DNA of 64,000 bases from JAEZAA01 sp964514485 (GCA_964514485.1 CAZEWG010000013.1:10861-74860); one strand, 5' to 3'. Shown: positions 19,372 to 28,467, numbered from the stretch's first letter. Notes: a model not told the origin generated them from the letters alone. A program made the numbers and translations.

Positions 19372-20040
19372 ATGAGCTTCCGTCCCAAAGAGACTCTGAC
19401 CGAGCAGGTCGCCCTGCATCTGGAAAACATGATTGTCACCGGGCAGTTACGGTCCGGCCAGCGTATTTATGAAAATGCCATGGCCAAGGAGCTGGAGGTC
19501 AGCCACGGCTCCATTCGGGAAGCGCTGCTGGTTCTGGAAAAGCGCTACCTGGTGGTCAATATATCCCGCAAGGGAACCTTCGTCACGGAACTCAATGCCA
19601 ATTTTGTCCGGGGCCTGTATGAGGCTTTGCTGCTGGTGTTGGGAAATACGGGCGGCAAGCTGGCGCGACACTGGCAGCCTGCGGATATGGAACGGCTGGA
19701 AAGCCTCTACGAACGGATGAAGGGCTTTTACGAACAGGGCAATTTGCTGGGCTTTCTCGATCTGGGCATTGAGTACACCCAGGCCTCCCTGGCTTATGCC
19801 GATAATTTCTTTATTACCACCATGATCAACGACCTGTGGCCGTCGGCGAAACGCTGTAGTTTCCTGGCCTTGCGCCAAGGCATGTCGGTGATCAAGGACA
19901 ACCTGGATTATATGCGCCGCTCGCTGGACGCCCTTCAGGCCCGGGATGAAGCCGCCTTGCAACGTATTCTGGAAGAGTACGCCACGCTGCAGTGCGAGCA
20001 GGTGTTGCGCTGTATTGAGCGCGCGCCCCGTACGGGCTGA
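19372..20040 (+). CDS. GntR-family transcriptional regulator
   Basis: A 222-residue one-component regulator. The N-terminal winged helix-turn-helix (~10-75) has the GntR pattern, with AMAKELEVSHGSIREALLVLEKR as the recognition region (quoted in part). An all-helical C-terminal ligand domain of FCD/FadR-like size follows (~80-215). It is divergently transcribed from the fructosamine-kinase-like gene with only 83 bases between starts, so it may control that gene and itself. The inducer is unknown. Metal-binding histidines typical of FCD domains are few here, which leaves the subclass uncertain. Confidence 0.87.
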   Translation: MSFRPKETLTEQVALHLENMIVTGQLRSGQRIYENAMAKELEVSHGSIREALLVLEKRYLVVNISRKGTFVTELNANFVRGLYEALLLVLGNTGGKLARHWQPADMERLESLYERMKGFYEQGNLLGFLDLGIEYTQASLAYADNFFITTMINDLWPSAKRCSFLALRQGMSVIKDNLDYMRRSLDALQARDEAALQRILEEYATLQCEQVLRCIERAPRTG

Positions 20041-20164
20041 AAAAATAGTTTGATGCAAGGCTTGCGGTCTCTGTCACTGCCCGTTGGGTTTGACGTACAA
20101 TAGCGGCCCTGCAGTTTCCCCTGCACGATTGGGTTTGTTGGTCAGGTCAATCGGTGCTCCCTTT

Positions 20165-20551
20165 ATGCCTTTGGCGTTTCCCTTGTCGATGATTTTGATG
20201 GCAGTGCTGCTCGGCTGTACGCCGTCGGTACGTTCCCCCTTGGCGGCTCCCGCGGACGCTTCAGCGTCTGTCTCGAAGACCGCTGACCGGATTTGTCGTG
20301 GCCCCGTCAAAGGGGTGGCGGAAGTGGTGGAGCTTGATACCAGCCAGGTCTGGTTGCGGTTTTACCCGGGCGATCAGCTGTTTTCCCTGTCCCGTCTCGA
20401 CTCCCGAGTGCTGGGGGTGCGCCTTGGCGATGAGTTGCGGGCGAAGTATTGGCAGGCGTCCGGCGACGCCTGTGAAACCGCCCGTTTCGAACTTGTTGAT
20501 GAAGTAATAATTGAATCCGCGGCGGTGGAAGTCGGCGGGGTGGGAGTCTGA
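20165..20551 (+). CDS. Predicted lipoprotein of unknown function
   Basis: A 128-residue protein. The in-frame ATG at 20165 gives a short lipoprotein signal peptide (MPLAFPLSMILMAVLLGC), with the lipobox LLGC putting the lipid on C18 or so. The longer frame from 20084 would bury this signal, so it is rejected. The mature part has a small beta-rich domain (VVELDTSQVWLRFYPGDQLF) with a cysteine pair. No family is recognised. It is convergent with the patatin-like gene, 34 bases apart. Confidence 0.6.
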   Translation: MPLAFPLSMILMAVLLGCTPSVRSPLAAPADASASVSKTADRICRGPVKGVAEVVELDTSQVWLRFYPGDQLFSLSRLDSRVLGVRLGDELRAKYWQASGDACETARFELVDEVIIESAAVEVGGVGV

Positions 20552-20585
20552 GCGGGCACCCTGAACCACACAGGTGCCCGAGGGG

Positions 20586-22784
20586 CTAGAAGGTCTGGCC
20601 AATATTCAGGTAGAGGCTGGTGTTGTTCTGGCCGGCATAGCCGAACGCGAGAATAATCGGGCCGACAAAGGAGTCGATCCCGACGAACAGGCTGCCGGCA
20701 TGGATCGGGTCGACATCATTGAAGCTATCTTCCACCAGCCACACATTGCCCATTTCATAGGATGCGCCCAGGTAATAGGGCATGGTTCTGCCGAAGCGGC
20801 GATAGGCCACCAGGGACACCAGGGCAGCATCCTCACCCGTCAGCTCATTCTGGTTATAGCCGGAGAGGTTCAGGAAGCCGCCGAGCCGCGCGGCGTTTTC
20901 CACGCCACCTTCCCGTCGCAGCAGCAGGGAGGCGTTGGCCCGCAGGCTGACCGTATAGCGGCGCACGCCGGTGGCCAGGGTCAGGCTGGAGTTGAGGCGG
21001 TCGTAGACCTTGTCGGCGCCGGCCGCGGGCCGGGACATGGCGTAGTTGAGATTGGCGTAGACCCCACGGGACGGAAAGTTGAGGTCATCCAGGGTGTCAT
21101 AGCTGAGATCGAACTGGTACTCGCCAATCTTGAATTGCTCCCGTCCCTGGTCGTTGGGACCGACCTGGATCTCGGTGTCACCCCGGCCGCTCTCCATGCG
21201 GATCTCCGCCCGTCCGAAGTTGCTGAATTCCTTGCCAAACCCCAAGGAGCCGCTGTAACGGTTGACCCGATACTGGGCGGTGGTTTTACCGTCATCGTAA
21301 TCGTTCACCACCAGGCGGCGGTAGCTGGCACGCGCCGTCACATAGTAGCTGGACTGGAACGAGAGGGGTTGATAGAACTCGGTGTAGAGCAGGGGTTCGC
21401 TGCCAATGGCGATGTGATTGACCCATTCCGCGCCGAGCCGGTTCAGGGCGGTAAAGGTATAGTTGGTGGCAATGTTGTAGTTGCTCTCGCCGTCGAAGTT
21501 TTCCTCGATATTCAGGCCAAAGCGCAGGTAGTTGGGTCCCCAGCTCTTTTCTCGGGCATTGATGACCAGCTCATTGCCGGTGGGCGTCTGATTGATGAAG
21601 TAGCCGACCTTGCCGAAGTAGCCCAATCCGTGGATGCGTCGAACATCTTCGTCCAGGGTCTTCTGGCTCAGCGGCCGGCCGACTCGTTGACGGACATGGG
21701 AACGGATGAATTCATCGGAAATATGGGAGTGGTTGTCGATCAGGATGCGATCAACCACCATGTTTTCCTGCCACACCGGGTTGAGCCGGCTTTGATAGGC
21801 TTCGTATTCGGCGGGTGACAGGCTATAACGGGTCAGTTCGTCGGTTTTGGCACGGGTGGACTCTTCACCGATGGCCAGCATTTCCGGCAAGGCCTCGAAG
21901 GCGGCACTGGAGTACGCGGACAGTTCCGGGCGGATCAGCACATCAGTGTCGCTCAGGGTGGCGATCTGGGTATCCACATTGCGGCGGGTGAGGATGTTGG
22001 TGAGCTGGTCCATCACATCCAAAACCGACTCCAGCTCCTTGTCGCTGCGCATCGGCGCGCTGATGTCCACGGCGATAACGACGTCAGCGCCCAGCTCGCG
22101 AGCCAGCGAGATCGGCAGGTTGTTGGCAATGCCGCCGTCGACCAGCAGACGGCCATCCAGCTCGACGGGCTCGAAGACGCCGGGAATCGCCATGCTGGCG
22201 TGTATGGCGCGCGCCAGGTGTCCCCGCTCCAAAGCCACTTCCTCACCGGTAATCAGGTCCGTGGCGAGCGCCCGGTAGCGAATCGGCAGGTCGTCGAAAT
22301 CCATGGCCGGCAGGGCCCGGGTCATCTCGTTCAGCAGCAGCTGCAGGCGCTGGCCCTGGATCAACCCGCGGGGCAGTTGCAAGCGGCCCTCATTGAAGCC
22401 CACATCGAACTGGATCATATAGGCACGCTGATCCTGCTTGCGCCGAAACGACTGCTCGGCCCGGGGCGGCTCATCCTCAAAGCCGGTGCCGAAATCCGTG
22501 GTCAGAAACATCTGCTCGATCTCATGGGCCCGGTAGCCCATGGCATAGAGCCCCCCGGTGCCGGCACCGGCACTGGTGGCCACGATCAGGTCAATGGGAA
22601 CGCGCAGCTCTTCCAGAACCTTGAGCACCCCCACATGGGCAATGCCACGGGCGCCACCACCGCTTAAGGCCAGGGCGATGACCGGTCGTTCTGATGGCTG
22701 CGCTGGGGGTTGCGCCATGACGGGAACTGCCAGACTGAAGAGGCACAATACTAGGGTTGCCAGGACGGCAGGGCGTGATCTCAT
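20586..22784 (-). CDS. Patatin-like phospholipase with POTRA and BamA-type barrel (PlpD-like, type Vd secretion)
   Basis: A 732-residue fusion of a signal peptide (residues 1-24), a patatin lipase domain (~32-310), a POTRA-like segment (~320-400) and an Omp85/BamA 16-strand barrel ending in Phe (~410-732). This is the architecture of Pseudomonas PlpD, a type Vd autotransporter that carries its lipase across the outer membrane. The oxyanion loop SGGGARG (41-47) and the D216 of DGG are intact. The nucleophile elbow reads A69-T-S71-A-G instead of GxSxG. The start overlaps the upstream gene's stop by four bases. Confident in architecture, less so in activity. Confidence 0.92.
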   Translation of the reverse strand: MRSRPAVLATLVLCLFSLAVPVMAQPPAQPSERPVIALALSGGGARGIAHVGVLKVLEELRVPIDLIVATSAGAGTGGLYAMGYRAHEIEQMFLTTDFGTGFEDEPPRAEQSFRRKQDQRAYMIQFDVGFNEGRLQLPRGLIQGQRLQLLLNEMTRALPAMDFDDLPIRYRALATDLITGEEVALERGHLARAIHASMAIPGVFEPVELDGRLLVDGGIANNLPISLARELGADVVIAVDISAPMRSDKELESVLDVMDQLTNILTRRNVDTQIATLSDTDVLIRPELSAYSSAAFEALPEMLAIGEESTRAKTDELTRYSLSPAEYEAYQSRLNPVWQENMVVDRILIDNHSHISDEFIRSHVRQRVGRPLSQKTLDEDVRRIHGLGYFGKVGYFINQTPTGNELVINAREKSWGPNYLRFGLNIEENFDGESNYNIATNYTFTALNRLGAEWVNHIAIGSEPLLYTEFYQPLSFQSSYYVTARASYRRLVVNDYDDGKTTAQYRVNRYSGSLGFGKEFSNFGRAEIRMESGRGDTEIQVGPNDQGREQFKIGEYQFDLSYDTLDDLNFPSRGVYANLNYAMSRPAAGADKVYDRLNSSLTLATGVRRYTVSLRANASLLLRREGGVENAARLGGFLNLSGYNQNELTGEDAALVSLVAYRRFGRTMPYYLGASYEMGNVWLVEDSFNDVDPIHAGSLFVGIDSFVGPIILAFGYAGQNNTSLYLNIGQTF

Positions 22785-23413
22785 TCGTCTGTAGTAGGGT
22801 CCGAAAGCCGGGCGCCGGTGGGCGCTATACTCAAGTGGCTGATGTCGGGAACGATGGCGGGTGGTTTCTCGGAGTGCTCCACCAACGTCGCCCCCACCGG
22901 AGCGAGGCTCAAGTGACTGATATCCGGTGCGGCAACCGGTGGCTGTTCGGTTTGCGGGGACATGAGGGCTCCGACCGGGGCCAGATCGATCTGAACATTT
23001 TGCAGTATTTGGTCCGCCTTCTTGCCCGCCAGGTTCAAACGACCGGTGTCGGAGGCGGGACGCTCGACCGGGGCGGCCGCACTGTTGTTTGACGGTGGCG
23101 CTGTGGGACTGGCCGCAGGTTTGGGAGCCGGGCTTGCAGCCGCTGGTGCTGGCTGGGGGCTTGGCGCGGGCGCCGCGTCGGCCATGGGCTCGATGGTGCA
23201 GATGGCACCCTGCTTACCCAGCAGCGCCTGATATTTTTGGGCGGTTTCCTGGTCCAGCTGATTACGGATGACCACCCGACGGCCACTGAACATCTGTTCG
23301 ACCTGCTGGGGGCTGGCCTTGAACAAACGGGCGACATTGGCCTTGACGTCGGCGGCGGAAAAGCCCTCGGCCAGTTTGCCCTGAAATATGACTTCATAGA
23401 GGGTATCTGTCAT
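22781..23413 (-). CDS. Conserved hypothetical protein with Pro/Ala-rich linker and DISHLSxAPxGA repeats
   Basis: A 210-residue protein in three parts. An N-terminal ~75-residue alpha/beta domain (VIFQGKLAEGFSAADVKANVARLF...VIRNQLD in part) resembles a small domain I recall on various gammaproteobacterial proteins. A Pro/Ala/Ser-rich linker (~78-122) follows. The tail has three copies of a motif, seen as QIDLAPVGAL, DISHLSLAPVGATL and DISHLSIAPTGARL, about 25 residues apart. There is no signal peptide. The stop overlaps the start of the patatin-like gene (ATGA), so the two are translated together. The repeats could be binding tags; function unknown. Confidence 0.7.
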   Translation of the reverse strand: MTDTLYEVIFQGKLAEGFSAADVKANVARLFKASPQQVEQMFSGRRVVIRNQLDQETAQKYQALLGKQGAICTIEPMADAAPAPSPQPAPAAASPAPKPAASPTAPPSNNSAAAPVERPASDTGRLNLAGKKADQILQNVQIDLAPVGALMSPQTEQPPVAAPDISHLSLAPVGATLVEHSEKPPAIVPDISHLSIAPTGARLSDPTTDE

Positions 23414-23685
23414 GGTCCACCTTGTCCCTTGCCCAGGAGTCGAAATGTTATACTTTCTCTTAAATTGGGCGCAACCGCATTAGCAACCATCCGCCTTGGG
23501 CGTAAAACCATCCGGCAAATGTTATATCTGGAGTAGGGGGCTGATTTCAGGCCCGAGCCGCGAGACTTGGCATCCCCTACATTCATGTCCCCCTAGTATA
23601 GCTGCTCTGCTCCACAACGGGTGGTTGATTGGACTTGATGGGCTTCAGTGTTTAATCATTGGATGCCAAGGAGACGGGTGACCCT

Positions 23686-23889
23686 ATGCAAAAGACCTTG
23701 ATTATCATCGGTGTTGTGATCCTGGCCCTGGGGCTGCTCTGGCCCTGGCTCGGCAAACTGCCGTTGGGCCGGTTGCCGGGGGATATCGTGATCGACCGGC
23801 CCGGTTTGAAGATGTATCTACCCATTACCACCATGATTCTGGTGAGCCTGCTGCTGTCGGCGATTTTTTGGTTGTTTCCGCGCAGGTAA
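23686..23889 (+). CDS. DUF2905 family small membrane protein
   Basis: A 67-residue protein with two predicted transmembrane helices (~3-22 and ~42-62) joined by a short loop containing LGRLPGDIVIDRPG, the DUF2905 signature. ATG 23686 is preferred: AAGGAG (23669-23674) lies upstream and the length matches the family. An in-frame ATG at 23659 would add nine polar residues. Function is unknown in the family. It precedes a DUF2470 gene by 67 bases. Confidence 0.82.
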   Translation: MQKTLIIIGVVILALGLLWPWLGKLPLGRLPGDIVIDRPGLKMYLPITTMILVSLLLSAIFWLFPRR

Positions 23890-23956
23890 GCCAGGCTTTG
23901 CATTGGATGGACGCTACACAAAGATCAGTCATCATCATGACGGGAAGGGAATAGCT

Positions 23957-24259
23957 ATGGCACTGACTGAACAGGAAATGCAATCGATTCTGGAGCATAT
24001 GAACCAGGATCATGAGGATAGTCTGCGGATCTATGTCAGCTATTACGGGGGGATTCCCGAGGTGCGCCGTGCCCAGTTGCGGGCACTGACCCGCCATGAA
24101 ATGAGAATTGAGGTGCAGGGTGAAGGAGTCGACTGTTTGTTGGCCATCCCCTTAAACCACCCGATAGACACGGCCGAGGATGCCCGCCGGGTGCTGGTGG
24201 AAATGGCCCGGATCGCCCGTCAAAGTCTGGCCACCGATGAAGAGGTGGGGGCCGGTTGA
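23957..24259 (+). CDS. DUF2470 domain protein (HugZ C-terminal-like)
   Basis: A 100-residue stand-alone DUF2470 protein. The segment MNQDHEDSLRIYVSYY matches the family's (N/D)xDHxxxL signature. The domain is normally found at the C-terminus of HugZ-type haem-utilisation proteins and of flavin-split-barrel proteins. Here the split-barrel half is missing, so a haem-binding or regulatory role is only inference. ATG 23957 follows AAGGGAA and gives the natural domain start; the frame remains open upstream to 23903. Confidence 0.75.
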   Translation: MALTEQEMQSILEHMNQDHEDSLRIYVSYYGGIPEVRRAQLRALTRHEMRIEVQGEGVDCLLAIPLNHPIDTAEDARRVLVEMARIARQSLATDEEVGAG

Positions 24260-24406
24260 AAACCATCACGGAACGCTGATGGATCCATCCCGCAGGGTTG
24301 GCTGACGCCGTGCCGGGAGCAGGCGGGCTGGCACTGGCCGAGAACGGAACAGTTACTCTTTAATAAAAGGTGACAACTCTTCTATCGGCCAGCGGGAGGC
24401 TGACCC

Positions 24407-24607
24407 ATGCGGCGTAATACCCAAATTGAATGCCCCTATTGTGGGGCATCGCAGTCCCTGACCATCAGTTGTTCCAGCGAAGTCCAGTATTACCACAAGG
24501 ATTGTCGGCTCTGTAACCGGCCGATGGCGGTCTGCATCACCTGTAGCTATGAGGGAGAGCTGCTGTCGTTAGACGTGGAGCCCGATACGGTTGCCAGTGG
24601 GGTGTGA
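24407..24607 (+). CDS. CPXCG-motif cysteine-rich protein (zinc ribbon)
   Basis: A 66-residue conserved small protein. It contains four Cys pairs: CPYCG (residues 9-13), then Cys-Arg-Leu-Cys (33-36) and Cys-Ile-Thr-Cys (44-47), in a YYHKDCRLCNRPM context typical of the CPXCG family. The pattern fits a Zn2+ ribbon. Role unknown. An AAAAGG-rich stretch and TCGGCCAGCGGGAGG (24386-24400) supply the ribosome site. Confidence 0.85.
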   Translation: MRRNTQIECPYCGASQSLTISCSSEVQYYHKDCRLCNRPMAVCITCSYEGELLSLDVEPDTVASGV

Positions 24608-24730
24608 TCATCGGGCCCGGTTTGCAAAAACTTGTAAAATCAGGCGGGCGGCTTTTGCTTTGTTTGTTAGATTTTGTAACATTCAGTTACGCACCGAAGG
24701 TGCGACGAACCTTGCTACAGGCCGCTCCCT

Positions 24731-25081
24731 ATGAAAACACTTACAAGATTCGTTCTGTTATTGTCCTTGTCTTTCTCGGCAACCGCCGCTGATCACATTG
24801 ACCAGGTGCTGGCCGCGCTATACCAGTCCGAGGGCGATCTGCATTACCTGGGTTACGACAGTGTGGAATATCCCCAGGGCGATGCCCACGGCATCCAGAA
24901 ATACATGGTGTTGGACTTTTTCAGTCGCCAGCCATTCGCTGAAAGCGAGTTGCAGGCGAAGGTCCATGCCATCTGCATGTCCTTGATTCGTAATCAGCCA
25001 CTGATTCGGAATCTGGCGGCCGCCGGCTATGACATGGTCTCCGTGTCCTTCGATGCCAAAAGCCAGTACGACTGTCTCTGA
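24731..25081 (+). CDS. Predicted periplasmic protein of unknown function
   Basis: A 116-residue protein with a clear Sec signal peptide (cleavage near SATAA, residues 19-20) and a small mature domain rich in aromatic residues. Two cysteines (CMS mid-protein and a C-terminal YDCL) could form a disulfide. No family is recognised. It stands alone downstream of the CPXCG gene and convergent with the EvgS-like kinase (35 bases apart). A 6-bp hairpin with a GAA loop (24690-24704) lies just upstream. Confidence 0.6.
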   Translation: MKTLTRFVLLLSLSFSATAADHIDQVLAALYQSEGDLHYLGYDSVEYPQGDAHGIQKYMVLDFFSRQPFAESELQAKVHAICMSLIRNQPLIRNLAAAGYDMVSVSFDAKSQYDCL

Positions 25082-25116
25082 TCTCCGTTTTCTTTCCCTC
25101 CAATAGGGCGGGGAGT

Positions 25117-27675
25117 CTAGCTCTGCGCCGCTGCCGCCTTTTCTCCCCACTGCTGCACCAAGGCGGGATACTGGGTCAGGTTTTCCTGCAAGCCCGACAG
25201 ATCGAACTGGCTAACCTGCTGCTCCAGTAAGGCGGCATAGCCGGCCAGCTCTTCGGCTCGGGCCTGTTCAGCCAGTTGGCTGAGTTTTTGCGCGAAGGAC
25301 TGGATCCGCTCCAGATCGCCACTGTCTTGTAGCTCTGCCCATTCCTCCTGCATTTCGCCCTGGAGCAGGCCCAGCACCTGTTGCCAGCTTTCTCCATGGG
25401 TTTCCGGTTCAGGGGCTGGAGTAGCCTTGGTGGCGGCCGGTTTCGCCTTGGCTTTGGCCTTGGTCTTGGGCTCTTGAGGCAGGAACTGGGCAACTGTTGC
25501 CAGCAACTCACCACGGCTGACCGGCTTATGGAGATAGCCATCAAAGCCGGCTGCGCGAATCTTGTCCAGATCCTGGGCCAGATTGGAGGCGGTGAGGGCA
25601 ATCACCGGGATGGCCTGGGTGTCTGGCTGTGAGCGGAGCTGCTGAATGGTGGTGAAACCATCCATCACCGGCATCCGGATATCCAGCAGAATCAGGTCTG
25701 GCAGGTCGTCCCGGGTTTTTTGCAAAGCCTGCTGACCGTTTTCCGCCATGACCAGCTCGAACGGCTGGTTGGCGAAGTTTTCCCGGAGCAGGTCACGGTT
25801 CACCTCGGTGTCGTCGACGATCAGGATACGGGCCGGCTTGAACCGGTACTGACGTTTTTTGGGGGGATCGACCGGCTCGTCAATGGTCTTGCCGAGGGCC
25901 ACATCAAACAGGTGGACGTCAAAGCGGGAGCCCTCGCCCGCCTCACTTTGCAGGCGAATTTCGCCGTTCATCATTTCAATCAGCTTCTTGCTGATCGCCA
26001 GGCCCAGGCCGGTGCCACCATATAAACGGTTGCTCTGGCCCTCCTGCTGCTCAAAGGCGTGGAAAATCCGGGCCTGTTGATCGCGGGGAATGCCAATGCC
26101 GGTGTCCTCCACGCTGAGCACCAGGTCAATCCGCCCGCTGATGTTCTGACGGGGCGGCAGGGCGCGGGCGCTGAGGCTGATGTAGCCTTCATGGGTGAAT
26201 TTGATGGCATTGCCCACCAGGTTAAACAGCACCTGGCGCAGTCGGATCTCGTCCAGCACCAGGGCGCGTGGCAGGTCGTCGGGGATCAGCAGGCGAAAAT
26301 CCAGTTTCTTCTGGGCGGCCCGGGCGGAGAAGATTTGTTCCACGTCCCGTAGCAACCGGCGAGGGTCCACCGGAGCGTACTCCATTTTCAGCTTACCCGA
26401 CTCGATCCGGGACAAATCGAGAATGTCGTTGATGATGGTCAGCAGGGCCCGTCCGCCTTTCTTGATGGATTCCAGGTAGGACTTCTGCTTCTCATCGGTA
26501 ATCATCACCTCCAGCAGTTCCGTATAGCCGAGCACGGCGTTCATGGGGGTTCGGATCTCATGGGACATGTTGGCCAAGAACTCGCTTTTGGCCTTGTTGG
26601 CCGCCTCCGCCGCCTGGGCCAGATGCTCGGCCTCGAGCATGGCTGCCCGTAGTTTCTCCTCGCTCTGGCGCAGGGCCTCCTCGGAGCGCATCCGCTCGGT
26701 CACCTCCCGGGACAGCTTGCGGTTCCAGTACAGGAAGATCACCACCACCACGGCGGCCACCGCCACCACACGCCACACCAGGGAGTAGTCGGTGTCCGTG
26801 ACGGTGCTGCGGCTGATCCATTTCTTGTAGATGGCGTCGTGTTCTTCCTGGGTAATGGTGGCCAGGGCTTTGTTGATGATGGAGCGCAGCTCCGGCATGT
26901 CCGGGCGGATGCCGAAATGCAGCTCGTCGGTATAGGGGGTGATGCCGGTAATCTTGATATTGCCAATGCCCAGCCGGTTCACCAGATGGCTGATACTGGG
27001 AATATTGCTGACCAGCACGTCCAGCTCACCGTTGGAGACTTTCAGCAGCCCCTCTTCCAGCGTATCCACCAGGACCAGGTTGAGGTGGGGGTGGCTCATC
27101 AGCAGAAAATCCTGGGGCGCATAGCCCCGCACCACGCCCACCCGTTCATTGTCCAACTCGTCCAGGCCGCCGATAAACGGCATGTCGTCACGCACGGCGA
27201 GCACGATGGGAAACGAAATATACTGCTCCGAGAACAGCATCTGCTCTTCCCGCAGGGGGGTGATGGAAATCGCTGGCAGGGCATCCACCTCCCGTTCCTC
27301 CAGGGCGCGGAGCGTTTGGCTCCAGGTGTCCCGGAACACCAGTTGGAACTGGTAACCAATCCGCTGCTGGATCAGCTCCAGGTAATCCATCACCATGCCC
27401 TGATAACGGCCGGACTCATCCACCGACTCAAAGGGGGGCCAATGGGTGTTGGCCGCCAGGCGTAGCTGGGGGTGCTCCCGTAGCCAGAATCGTTCATAGG
27501 GGCTGAGAATGTCATTGGTCGGGCGGGGCGGGCGCAACACCTGTTCGGTGGTTTCGATGGCCAGCGCCTCCCCCCACAGACTGATCAGCAACAGCAATAA
27601 GGGCAACCAGTAGAGCACCGGAAGGCGCTTGGCGGGGAGAGTCGGTCTGATCATCATGGAAGAACTAAACTGCAC
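25117..27675 (-). CDS. EvgS/BvgS-like hybrid sensor kinase with periplasmic SBP3 domain
   Basis: An 852-residue kinase. A signal anchor (~20-38) precedes one type-3 solute-binding (venus flytrap) domain (~55-295; LRLAANTHWPPFE at its start), and the second membrane helix is ~303-320. A coiled-coil follows, then HisKA with H372 (SHEIRTPMN), HATPase (DTGIGIP, GGTGLGLAI) and a receiver with D665 (LILLDIRMPVMDG). The C-terminal ~110 residues are a Lys/Ala-rich linker (KAKAKAK) and a helical bundle in the position of an Hpt domain, but without a clear acceptor histidine. The ligand is likely a small molecule. No cognate regulator is adjacent. Confidence 0.92.
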   Translation of the reverse strand: MQFSSSMMIRPTLPAKRLPVLYWLPLLLLLISLWGEALAIETTEQVLRPPRPTNDILSPYERFWLREHPQLRLAANTHWPPFESVDESGRYQGMVMDYLELIQQRIGYQFQLVFRDTWSQTLRALEEREVDALPAISITPLREEQMLFSEQYISFPIVLAVRDDMPFIGGLDELDNERVGVVRGYAPQDFLLMSHPHLNLVLVDTLEEGLLKVSNGELDVLVSNIPSISHLVNRLGIGNIKITGITPYTDELHFGIRPDMPELRSIINKALATITQEEHDAIYKKWISRSTVTDTDYSLVWRVVAVAAVVVVIFLYWNRKLSREVTERMRSEEALRQSEEKLRAAMLEAEHLAQAAEAANKAKSEFLANMSHEIRTPMNAVLGYTELLEVMITDEKQKSYLESIKKGGRALLTIINDILDLSRIESGKLKMEYAPVDPRRLLRDVEQIFSARAAQKKLDFRLLIPDDLPRALVLDEIRLRQVLFNLVGNAIKFTHEGYISLSARALPPRQNISGRIDLVLSVEDTGIGIPRDQQARIFHAFEQQEGQSNRLYGGTGLGLAISKKLIEMMNGEIRLQSEAGEGSRFDVHLFDVALGKTIDEPVDPPKKRQYRFKPARILIVDDTEVNRDLLRENFANQPFELVMAENGQQALQKTRDDLPDLILLDIRMPVMDGFTTIQQLRSQPDTQAIPVIALTASNLAQDLDKIRAAGFDGYLHKPVSRGELLATVAQFLPQEPKTKAKAKAKPAATKATPAPEPETHGESWQQVLGLLQGEMQEEWAELQDSGDLERIQSFAQKLSQLAEQARAEELAGYAALLEQQVSQFDLSGLQENLTQYPALVQQWGEKAAAAQS

Positions 27676-27734
27676 AAACCTTGAACCTGAACGGATGGAA
27701 TAACAGGTACATGCTGAGGCTTTTCAGGGGTGGA

Positions 27735-27760
27735 AGTAAAGAGCCCCGGCCGTGCCGGCC
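27735..27760 (-). terminator. Possible terminator after the HAD gene
   Basis: Just after the stop at 27761 the minus strand reads GGCCG-GCA-CGGCC (27760-27748) followed by GGGGCTCTTTACTT. The stem is short (5 bp) but very GC-rich, and the downstream T-run is broken. It is in the right place to end the lptM-to-HAD operon. Confidence 0.3.
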
Positions 27761-28459
27761 CTATTGCAGCTGGCGTACCACCTCAAGCAGCTCGCGCCAG
27801 TGGCGGATTTGGGCATCCGGCTGCCAGTCCGCCGGCCACTGAAGATCCTGAAAGTTGGCCCACACCGTGCGAAAACCACAGGCATGGGCCCCTTCCATGT
27901 CATCAATGGGGTGGTCGCCGACATGGACGGCCTGCTCGGCGCTGCAGCCGGCCCGGGCCAGTGCGGCCTGAAACAGCTCCGGGGCGGGCTTGCGTGAGCC
28001 CAGGTCTTCAGCGCAGAGGGCAAAGTCAAAATACTGCATCAGGCCAATCTGTTGGAGATTGGCATTGCCGTTGGTGATGGCGCCCAGGCGATAGTGGCCC
28101 TGCAAGGCCTCCAGTGTCGGGATCACCGAATCAAAGAAACGGACCTGCTGGCGGGCCTGGTAAAAAGCGGCAAAGGCTTGTTCGGCACCGGTTTCTGCTT
28201 CTTGGGGGGAGTAGCCGGCTTCCAGCTGGGCCAGGCGCAGGGCTTCCCGGCGCAGGGCGCTGACCCGGTGGAGCAGTTCGGGGTTGTGCTCGGCAACCCG
28301 GTTTTTGAAGAGGCGCAGCTGTTCAGGGGAGAAGTGTTGCAGCAGGCGTGGCCGATACCCGGCCAGCCATTCCAGCATGGCCCGTTCGGCGCTGAGCAGA
28401 ACCGGACGCGACTCCCAAAGGGTATCGTCCAGATCAAAGGTAATCAGTTGAATCGACAT
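27761..28459 (-). CDS. HAD-family hydrolase (YigB-like phosphatase)
   Basis: A 232-residue HAD-superfamily phosphatase. Motif I is DLDDTLW (Asp nucleophile D10), motif II is ITNGN, motif III is the Lys in SRKPAPE and motif IV is VGDHPIDDMEG. The cap domain is of the helical C1 type. It occupies the position of E. coli yigB (FMN/5-amino-ribitylamino-uracil phosphate phosphatase) after xerC. Substrate by analogy only. It starts 8 bases after the xerC stop. Confidence 0.9.
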   Translation of the reverse strand: MSIQLITFDLDDTLWESRPVLLSAERAMLEWLAGYRPRLLQHFSPEQLRLFKNRVAEHNPELLHRVSALRREALRLAQLEAGYSPQEAETGAEQAFAAFYQARQQVRFFDSVIPTLEALQGHYRLGAITNGNANLQQIGLMQYFDFALCAEDLGSRKPAPELFQAALARAGCSAEQAVHVGDHPIDDMEGAHACGFRTVWANFQDLQWPADWQPDAQIRHWRELLEVVRQLQ

Positions 28460-28467
28460 GGCTCTAT

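Noticed and set aside
20574..21818. Open frame of 414 codons on the plus strand, opposite the patatin-BamA gene
   Set aside because: It is fully antisense to a well-conserved protein, has no signal, motif or ribosome site, and its composition reflects the opposite strand.
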